DNA of 26,394 nt, taken from 2-01-FULL-39-10-A sp964565795 (GTDB lineage: Bacteria; Patescibacteriota; Microgenomatia; Levybacterales; UBA12049). The translations under genes were made by a program, and so were the position numbers. Below the pieces are notes generated by a model. That model worked only from the letters and a program-made list of their open reading frames with translations, was not told the origin of the DNA and searched no databases. Location: positions 1 through 26,394 of the forward strand of contig CAZMGC010000011.1 of assembly GCA_964565795.1 (NCBI GenBank), given 5' to 3'. Positions 21,522 through 26,394 of the stretch are shown here, piece by piece (the stretch's first letter is position 1; every line of letters starts with the position of its first letter).

Positions 21522-23657
21522 TTACTCAACTCTACCTGTGAAAGTGGATTGGGCTTTCATTTGAGCCTGAATATTAGATGGCACTTCATCATAATGAGAA
21601 GGCTCCATGTAGTAAGAAGCTCTTCCCTGAGTCATAGACCTAAGAACAGTAGCATAGCCTGAAAGCTCAGAAAGAGGCACCATAGCGTTAATGATTGTCG
21701 CTTTTCCGCGATCTTCACTTCCTGAAATCTGTGCTCTCTTACTAGACAAATCTCCAATAACATCTCCCAAGAATTCTGATGGAGTTGTTACTTCAACTTT
21801 CATAATAGGCTCTAAAAGCGTAAGCTGTGCGCCTTGAGCTGCGATTTGAAGAGCTTTAGAAGCTGCAATCTTAAATGCGATTTCTGAAGAATCAACATCA
21901 TGGAAAGATCCATCATAAACTTCAACACTCATGTCTACCACTGGATAACCTAAATAGATTCCATTTTCTTCAGATTCGATGATACCTTTTTGGATAGCTT
22001 TTATAAACTCAGCTGGAATTGCTCCTCCCTTGATAGAGTCAATGAATTCATTTCCTTCTCCTCTTGGCTTTGGCTTAATGCGCAGGAAACAGTGACCGTA
22101 TTGTCCACGTCCTCCAGACTGGCGAATATATTTTCCTTCTCCAGTTGCTTCTGCTTTTATTGTTTCTTTATATGCGACTTGTGGAGCTCCAACATTTGCT
22201 TCAACTCCAAAATCAGATTTCATCGTATTAACCTTAACTTCAAGCTGTAATTCTCCAACTCCTGAGATAATTGTTTGGCCTGTTTCGTGATTTGTCTTAA
22301 CCTGGAATGTTGGATCCTCATCCATCAAGCGTTTAAGAGCCAAACCTAGCTTTTCCTGATCTGATTTTGTCTTTGGTTCAATAGCGAGAGAAATAACTGG
22401 CTCTGGGAATGTAATTTTTTCCAAAACTATTGGGTTTGCTTCATCACAAAGAGTATCTCCGGTAATAGTTTCTTTAAGACCAACTATAGCTACGATTTCT
22501 CCTGCGTACGCTTCGTCAATTTCCTCTCTTTGATTTGAATGCATTAAAAGAAGTCGACCAACACGCTCTGTATTATCTTTTGTAGAGTTATAAATATAAC
22601 TTCCAGACTTAATTTTTCCAGAATAAACTCTATAAAATGTGAGTTTTCCTACGTGTGGATCGTTTTGAATTTTAAATGCTAGTCCTGCAAGAGGCGCATC
22701 TTCCACTAGCTCGCGTGTTTCTTCTTGTTCTGTCTTAGGATTTATTCCAGTTACCTGTTTTAGATCAACTGGGCTTGGAAGATACTCTACAACAGCATCA
22801 AGAAGTGGCTGAACTCCTTTATTTCTTAGAGATGTTCCTGCATAAATTGGCACTAATTTATATGCGATAACTGCAGCGCGAAGTGCTTTTCTAAGCTCCT
22901 CGACTGTAGGCTCTTCTCCGCCTAGATATTTATCAAGCATTGCGTCATCTGTTTCTGCAATTTTTTCGATTAATTTATGTCTATACTCCTCTACCTGATC
23001 CTTCATTTCAGCTGGTATATCATCATTAACTTCGTATTTAGCTCCTAACTCGTCTCCACCCCATCTGATTGCTTTTCTAGTCAATAGGTCTACATTACCC
23101 ACATAAGTTTGCTCTGACCCAATTGGGAGAACCATAATTGCGGTATTTGCACCAAGTCTGTCTTCAATAGATTTAACAGTCGCTAAGAAGTCTGCTCCTA
23201 ATTTATCCATCTTGTTAATAAAGCAAAGTCTAGGAACCTTATATTTATCAGCTTGTCTCCAAACAGTTTCTGACTGAGACTGAACTCCTTCTTCTGCATC
23301 CAGTACTGTAATACCTCCGTCAAGAACACGGAGTGAGCGTTCTACTTCTGCTGTAAAGTCTACGTGACCTGGAGTATCGATAATATTAAATCTATGCTCT
23401 ACGCCTTTTAGAGTTCCTTCAGTTGGAGTCCAGAAAGCAGTAGTAGCAGCAGAAACAATTGTGATTCCGCGCTCTCTTTCTTCCTTCATCCAGTCCATTA
23501 CTGTATTACCTTCGTCAATATCTCCTATTTTGTGAGTTTTTCCAGTGTAGTAAAGGATACGTTCTGTAGTTGTGGTTTTTCCCGCATCAATGTGCGCGAT
23601 AATTCCGATGTTTCGGATTTTTTCTAAATCAAAATGTCTATTTGCTGAATCTGCCAT
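21522..23657 (-). CDS. fusA: Elongation factor G
   Basis: 711 aa, full length. G1 AHIDAGKT at 21-28, the RGITIVSAATTAFW effector segment, DTPGHVDF, NKMD and the later EF-G domains (LRSMTQGRASYYMEPSHYDEVP at the end) are all present. EF-G drives translocation and ribosome recycling. It is separated from rpsG by two accessory genes and from tuf by the 9-kb island. Its leader carries a hairpin starting at the predicted +1. Confidence 0.99.
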   Translation of the reverse strand: MADSANRHFDLEKIRNIGIIAHIDAGKTTTTERILYYTGKTHKIGDIDEGNTVMDWMKEERERGITIVSAATTAFWTPTEGTLKGVEHRFNIIDTPGHVDFTAEVERSLRVLDGGITVLDAEEGVQSQSETVWRQADKYKVPRLCFINKMDKLGADFLATVKSIEDRLGANTAIMVLPIGSEQTYVGNVDLLTRKAIRWGGDELGAKYEVNDDIPAEMKDQVEEYRHKLIEKIAETDDAMLDKYLGGEEPTVEELRKALRAAVIAYKLVPIYAGTSLRNKGVQPLLDAVVEYLPSPVDLKQVTGINPKTEQEETRELVEDAPLAGLAFKIQNDPHVGKLTFYRVYSGKIKSGSYIYNSTKDNTERVGRLLLMHSNQREEIDEAYAGEIVAIVGLKETITGDTLCDEANPIVLEKITFPEPVISLAIEPKTKSDQEKLGLALKRLMDEDPTFQVKTNHETGQTIISGVGELQLEVKVNTMKSDFGVEANVGAPQVAYKETIKAEATGEGKYIRQSGGRGQYGHCFLRIKPKPRGEGNEFIDSIKGGAIPAEFIKAIQKGIIESEENGIYLGYPVVDMSVEVYDGSFHDVDSSEIAFKIAASKALQIAAQGAQLTLLEPIMKVEVTTPSEFLGDVIGDLSSKRAQISGSEDRGKATIINAMVPLSELSGYATVLRSMTQGRASYYMEPSHYDEVPSNIQAQMKAQSTFTGRVE

Positions 23658-23674
23658 AAATTAAATCAAACTTT

Positions 23675-23699
23675 AAAAAAGCTCCCACAAATGGAAGCT
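23675..23699 (-). promoter_or_regulatory. 5'-end hairpin and U-run in the fusA leader
   Basis: Minus-strand AGCTTCC-ATTTGT-GGGAGCT followed by TTTTT. The 7-bp stem (one G-U) begins at the predicted +1 and the ATG follows 17 nt after the U-run. Same design as the tuf leader at 12517-12541. Confidence 0.7.
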
Positions 23700-23704
23700 A
23701 AATG

Positions 23705-23733
23705 AGTATAGCACAAAATTTAACTAGAATCTA
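23705..23733 (-). promoter_or_regulatory. fusA promoter
   Basis: -10 TATACT at 23710-23705; the -35 at 17 bp is TAGATT (23733-23728), a weak match that overlaps the stop codon of the upstream gene. The -10 is good, the -35 uncertain. Confidence 0.6.
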
Positions 23734-24282
23734 GAGAATTGTTCCGAATTTCTTGTTTTTCTTTGTATTCTTTATAAACGAATTCAAACGTTTTTCGTAT
23801 TCTTCCATTCTTTTTTGTTTCTTAGCATCTTCTATGTAGTAAATTCTTAACCTTTTATATAAATCATCAAATGCCTGATAGTTATTCCAAACCTCTGGAT
23901 CCTTCTTGAGCGCTTCTTCTATTTCAGGGGACAAAATAACCGGTCTAACTGCCAGATCCACTCCTTCAAGTACTTTAATACCTGCTGGAGACATATGTTT
24001 TGCCTTAATTAAACGGCGTACTCTTTCTTTATTTAACTCGGACCAATTCGATTTTGGTCGTCTTGGAGTAAAACGCTGGATTGTAGAATCTTCATCATTT
24101 TTTCTTACCACTCCATCAATCCAGCCGTAACAAAGTGCTTCTTCAACAGATTCGTCGTACGAAACGCAATCTTTACCGGATGCCTTATTATATTTAATCA
24201 ACCAAACTTCTGTTTCTTTATCGTGATTTTCCCTAAGCCAATCTCGCCATTTTTTTCTGTCTTTAGCATAAAAAATCTTCAT
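23731..24282 (-). CDS. YdeI/OmdA-like family protein
   Basis: 183 aa. Begins MKIFYAKDRKKWRDWLRENHDKETEVWLIKYNKASGK, with YDESVEEALCYGWIDGVVRKNDEDSTIQRFTPRRPKSNWSELNKERVRRLIKA, the hallmark of the YdeI/OmpD-associated (OmdA) family of bacterial proteins. The family's biochemical function is not established; some members are linked to stress. Lys-rich C-terminus (KNTKKNKKFG). TGATAAAAT ends 9 nt before the ATG. It lies between the repeat-flanked gene and fusA. Confidence 0.85.
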   Translation of the reverse strand: MKIFYAKDRKKWRDWLRENHDKETEVWLIKYNKASGKDCVSYDESVEEALCYGWIDGVVRKNDEDSTIQRFTPRRPKSNWSELNKERVRRLIKAKHMSPAGIKVLEGVDLAVRPVILSPEIEEALKKDPEVWNNYQAFDDLYKRLRIYYIEDAKKQKRMEEYEKRLNSFIKNTKKNKKFGTIL

Positions 24283-24291
24283 ATGCTTAAT

Positions 24292-24300
24292 ATTTTATCA
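24292..24300 (-). promoter_or_regulatory. Possible extended -10 promoter of the YdeI-like gene
   Basis: Minus-strand TGATAAAAT with 9 nt to ATG 24282. The tract is AT-rich, so confidence is moderate. Confidence 0.45.
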
Positions 24301-24349
24301 ATAAATTAAAACATAAATACTAGCGCGGAATAAAAGTAAACATACATGA

Positions 24350-24392
24350 GGCCTATAACTTTAGCCTCGCAAGGCCTGGCCTTGCGAGGCTA
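24350..24392 (+). repeat. Palindrome-bearing repeat, left flank of the 24400-25305 gene
   Basis: 43 nt beginning GGCCTATAACTTTAG and ending with a perfect palindrome (15-bp arms around one T, 24362-24392): TAGCCTCGCAAGGCC / GGCCTTGCGAGGCTA. It is a direct repeat of 25362-25406 (about 39 of 43 positions alike, plus a 2-nt length difference). The palindrome belongs to the same family as 10379-10409. Confidence 0.9.
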
Positions 24393-24399
24393 GCACACC

Positions 24400-25305
24400 T
24401 TAGACTACTGCTTTTTCTTGTTTTTTAACTCCTTCTTTAAATCTTAAAATAATGAAGTTGTCTCCATTTCTTGTAGTTGGACCAAGAACCTCGACTCGAA
24501 TTATCCAATCTTTACCTCCATCTAAAACTCTTGCATTAATATGCTTTCCTCGTAATCCATTTTTCCCCTTAAGAGTGATGCTTGAATATACTTCTTTATC
24601 AAGAACCGCATCAATTCCTTCTATCATTCCTACGCTTACGCTCGTATTTCCTATCCACAATTGTGTTCTGTCACTTGGAGGAACAAGGACTAAATATTTA
24701 TCGATTTCTTCTCTGTAATTTTTACCTTCACTACTCAAATCCCTAACCCTTAATAAATCTCTTTGTGGGGGAATCCAAAATTTTTCACCAGCATTAATTC
24801 TAACTATAACTCCTGCTATATTTTCTACCCTCCTGTGAGTTAAAGGCTTCCCATCTTTTGGTTCATAGTAAAACTCCCATGCCCTATCATTACCAATTTC
24901 AATTTGTTTTGATGAAATTAAATCTCTTAGCTCTTCACCTTCTATGTTCCTACCAGGAATATAAAGCCTACCTATTGGTAGACCATAGTCAAGAGCAAGA
25001 TCCGTAAAATGGCTATCAATTCTTACCTGTGCAGGAACATATCCAACCTCTCTTCCTTCAAATCCTCCCATCTCGATGGCATCCGCTATCTCTTGATTTG
25101 ACGCAGTTCTTAAATCTCCTCCCACTTGAGCAATCTGACTTCTCCCATTTGAATATGCTTCTGTTCTTATTAAACTTGAAGAAAGGGGCCCAGGGGGAAG
25201 TGCTTCTTGTGGAACTCCAATTCGAACCATCTGAAATCCACCTCTAGGAATAATCGTAGACTCTGCCATATAAAAATTTGCACCGTTAAATGCTTCTACT
25301 GCCAT
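24400..25305 (-). CDS. Hypothetical protein, 301 aa, flanked by direct repeats
   Basis: Not recognised with confidence. Soluble; begins MAVEAFNGANFYMAESTII, and has NGRSQIAQVGGDLRTASNQE, GFEGREVGYVPAQVRIDSHF and a C-terminal strand-rich part (SITLKGKNGLRGKHINARVLDGGKDWIIRVEVLG). That last part, with PAQVRIDSHFTD, is vaguely like the beta-fold of the dCTP deaminase/dUTPase superfamily, but catalytic residues cannot be matched, so I do not assign it. TATAAT with a TTGAAG -35 precedes it. Palindromic direct repeats on both sides make it a cassette-like unit of about 1 kb between rpsG and the YdeI-like gene. Confidence 0.55.
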   Translation of the reverse strand: MAVEAFNGANFYMAESTIIPRGGFQMVRIGVPQEALPPGPLSSSLIRTEAYSNGRSQIAQVGGDLRTASNQEIADAIEMGGFEGREVGYVPAQVRIDSHFTDLALDYGLPIGRLYIPGRNIEGEELRDLISSKQIEIGNDRAWEFYYEPKDGKPLTHRRVENIAGVIVRINAGEKFWIPPQRDLLRVRDLSSEGKNYREEIDKYLVLVPPSDRTQLWIGNTSVSVGMIEGIDAVLDKEVYSSITLKGKNGLRGKHINARVLDGGKDWIIRVEVLGPTTRNGDNFIILRFKEGVKKQEKAVV

Positions 25306-25314
25306 AGTCTGGGG

Positions 25315-25343
25315 ATTATATTCTAAAAGGGGTTAAACTTCAA
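25315..25343 (-). promoter_or_regulatory. Promoter of 24400-25305
   Basis: Minus-strand TTGAAG (25343-25338), 17-bp spacer, TATAAT (25320-25315), 9 nt to ATG 25305. Confidence 0.72.
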
Positions 25344-25361
25344 CTATAAACCTAAGATGTG

Positions 25362-25406
25362 GGCCTATAAAACTTTACGCACGCAAGGCCAGGCCTTGCG
25401 AGGCTA
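25362..25406 (+). repeat. Palindrome-bearing repeat, right flank, 3' of rpsG
   Basis: 45 nt, direct repeat of 24350-24392, ending 3 nt before the rpsG stop codon region. Its palindrome is imperfect (three mismatches in the left arm), with CGCAAGGCC-A-GGCCTTGCG as the perfect core. Confidence 0.88.
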
Positions 25407-25409
25407 ATA

Positions 25410-25883
25410 TTATATTCTGAAGTGGGAGAATGCTTTATTTGCGTCTGCCATTCTGTGTACATTATCTCTTTTTTTGATAGCATCTCCCTGGTTCGCTGCC
25501 GCATCAATTATTTCAGCTGCTAATTTTTCTGCGAATGAATGATAATCTTTATTTGATTTAGATCTTGCTGCTTCTACGATCCATCTTAAAGCTAACGCTG
25601 TTCTTCTATCTCCTCTAACTTCGATTGGAATTTGATAACTTGCTCCTCCAACACGTCGTGCTTTAATCTCTGTTTTTGGTCCAATGTTCTGAACTGCTTT
25701 TTCGAAGAGTGAAAGTGGCTCTTCCTTTTTAGCAAGAATTTCCATCATGTCATAAACAATTCCCTGTGCGATAGTTTTCTTGCCATCTTTCATAATGTAG
25801 TTAGCTAGTTTTGCAACTAAAAGATTGTTATAAACTGCATCACCTTCTACAACTCTTTTTTTAGATACTTTTGCGTGTCTCAT
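25410..25883 (-). CDS. rpsG: 30S ribosomal protein S7
   Basis: 157 aa, normal length. Starts MRHAKVSKKRVVEGDAVYNN and shows GPKTEIKARRVGGASYQIPIEV, RRTALALRWIVEAARS and ends HRMADANKAFSHFRI, all S7. S7 nucleates assembly of the 30S head. It follows rpsL after 7 nt. In the usual operon fusA would follow immediately; here the repeat-flanked gene and the YdeI-like gene intervene. Confidence 0.98.
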   Translation of the reverse strand: MRHAKVSKKRVVEGDAVYNNLLVAKLANYIMKDGKKTIAQGIVYDMMEILAKKEEPLSLFEKAVQNIGPKTEIKARRVGGASYQIPIEVRGDRRTALALRWIVEAARSKSNKDYHSFAEKLAAEIIDAAANQGDAIKKRDNVHRMADANKAFSHFRI

Positions 25884-25890
25884 ATATTAA

Positions 25891-26339
25891 CTATGCTGCT
25901 GGCGCTTCCGGCGCTGGTGCTGCTGCTCTTGGAGCAGCTGCGCTCTTAGATCCTTTCTTTGCTCCATATTTACTTCTTGAACTTTGTCTTCCTTGAACTC
26001 CAGCTAAATCAAGTTTTCCACGAACTATATGATATTTTACTCCAGCTAAGTCTTTTACACGACGATTCCGTGTTCAGCTAACGAATGTCCTTCGCCCAGG
26101 ATATAAGCTGTAACTTCAGTTCTGTTTGAAAGTTTAACTCTAGCCACTTTTCGAAGAGCTGAATTAGGTTTTCTGGGAGTCATAGTTTTAACTAAGGTTA
26201 CAACTCCTCTTTTTTGAGGTGAATTAACTTCAGTGTAAACTCTGTCCTTAGCGTTATAAAGTTTTCTAAGTCCAGTTACTCTGACTTTCTTCATTCTTCT
26301 TTGTCTTCCGTGTTTTGTAAGTTGTGATAATGTTGGCAT
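25891..26339 (-). CDS. rpsL: 30S ribosomal protein S12, frameshifted in this assembly
   Basis: The open frame from 26339 to 26055 gives MPTLSQLTKHGRQRRMKKVR to GEGHSLAEHGIVV, then TAA. The next frame continues S12 without a break from VKDLAGVKYHIVRGKLDLAGVQGRQSS to RSKYGAKKGSK and a 20-residue Ala/Pro-rich tail, stopping at 25891-25893. The conserved loop that should join them (about LVRGGR) is missing: roughly 16 nt deleted, which shifts the frame. S12 forms part of the decoding centre and is essential, so a local assembly or consensus error is more likely than a real mutation. The tail after GAKK is an extension not found in most S12 proteins. Confidence 0.93.
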
Positions 26340-26353
26340 ATTTTGGTTTTTAA

Positions 26354-26394
26354 TTATACAGCATCAGGTGCAGGAGCTTCAACTGGGGCAACTG
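26354..26394 (-). CDS. C-terminal end of the upstream gene, possibly rpoC
   Basis: Only the last 13 codons are visible: VAPVEAPAPDAV and TAA at 26354-26356, a Pro/Ala-rich low-complexity tail. rpoC normally precedes rpsL, so it could be the end of the RNA polymerase beta' subunit, but the tail itself identifies nothing. It lies 14 nt upstream of rpsL. Confidence 0.45.
   Translation of the reverse strand, partial: VAPVEAPAPDAV

Noticed and set aside
24400..25305. Assignment of this gene to the dCTP deaminase/dUTPase superfamily
   Set aside because: Only loose likeness in PAQVRIDSHFTD and the C-terminal strands; no catalytic motif could be aligned.
26040..26085. Programmed frameshift or intron in rpsL
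   Set aside because: Conserved residues are actually missing, not just out of frame, so shifting frames would not restore a normal S12; there is no slippery site or intron-like sequence.
1..26394. Alternative genetic code with TGA reassigned
   Set aside because: The response regulator and histidine kinase both end at TGA at the expected length, and no gene needs TGA readthrough.

Overview
The window is about 26.4 kb of AT-rich DNA carrying the conserved bacterial str/S10 ribosomal protein gene string, read almost entirely on the minus strand. From right to left the order is a C-terminal scrap of an upstream gene (rpoC by synteny), rpsL, rpsG, fusA, tuf, rpsJ, rplC, rplD, rplW, rplB, rpsS, rplV, rpsC, rplP, rpmC, rpsQ, rplN, rplX, rplE, rpsN, rpsH and rplF (cut by the left edge). 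The setting points to a Candidate Phyla Radiation (Patescibacteria) genome, most likely Microgenomates-like: ribosomal proteins are short or carry low-complexity tails, Shine-Dalgarno sequences are almost absent, many small proteins are unrecognisable, metabolic genes are few, and TGA is used as a stop (arguing against the code-25 Gracilibacteria/SR1). This placement is inference; no rRNA is present. Two runs of ten N show it is a scaffolded, probably metagenomic, assembly.

Layout. 1-7456: an unbroken S10/spc cluster, rplF to rplC, driven by a strong promoter at 7590-7618 and a structured 5' leader. 7629-10960: first accessory island (GT39-type membrane glycosyltransferase, a small membrane protein, two unknown soluble proteins). 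10995-12509: tuf-rpsJ unit. 12589-21485: second accessory island (MazG-like protein, a gap-interrupted anchored secreted protein, an unknown protein, a response regulator, a GAF-histidine kinase with a small companion and a 7-TM protein, a DUF2156-like acyltransferase, an EamA transporter next to a pyruvoyl-dependent arginine decarboxylase, two unknown proteins). 21522-23657: fusA. 23731-25305: third island (YdeI/OmdA-like protein and an unknown gene bracketed by palindromic direct repeats). 25410-26394: rpsG, rpsL and the edge gene. The ancestral order rpsL-rpsG-fusA-tuf-rpsJ-rplC is thus kept but opened at three of its junctions.

The most interesting signal is in the start regions. Nearly every accessory gene has a sigma-70-type -10 box (usually TATAAT) ending 6 to 9 nt before its start codon, which predicts leaderless mRNAs. 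The translation genes are different. rplC has a roughly 127-nt leader with an 11-codon ORF, the only strong Shine-Dalgarno-like sequence I found in the window, a terminator hairpin and a 9-bp competing antiterminator. tuf and fusA each have a hairpin plus U-run beginning at the predicted +1. This suggests two classes of promoter: plain leaderless for accessory genes, RNA-structured for ribosome and elongation factor genes.

Cautions: rplE and the secreted-protein gene are broken by assembly gaps (rplE also carries a 46-nt duplication and a foreign-looking tail), and rpsL has a frameshifting deletion in a universally conserved loop that is more likely an assembly error than biology.
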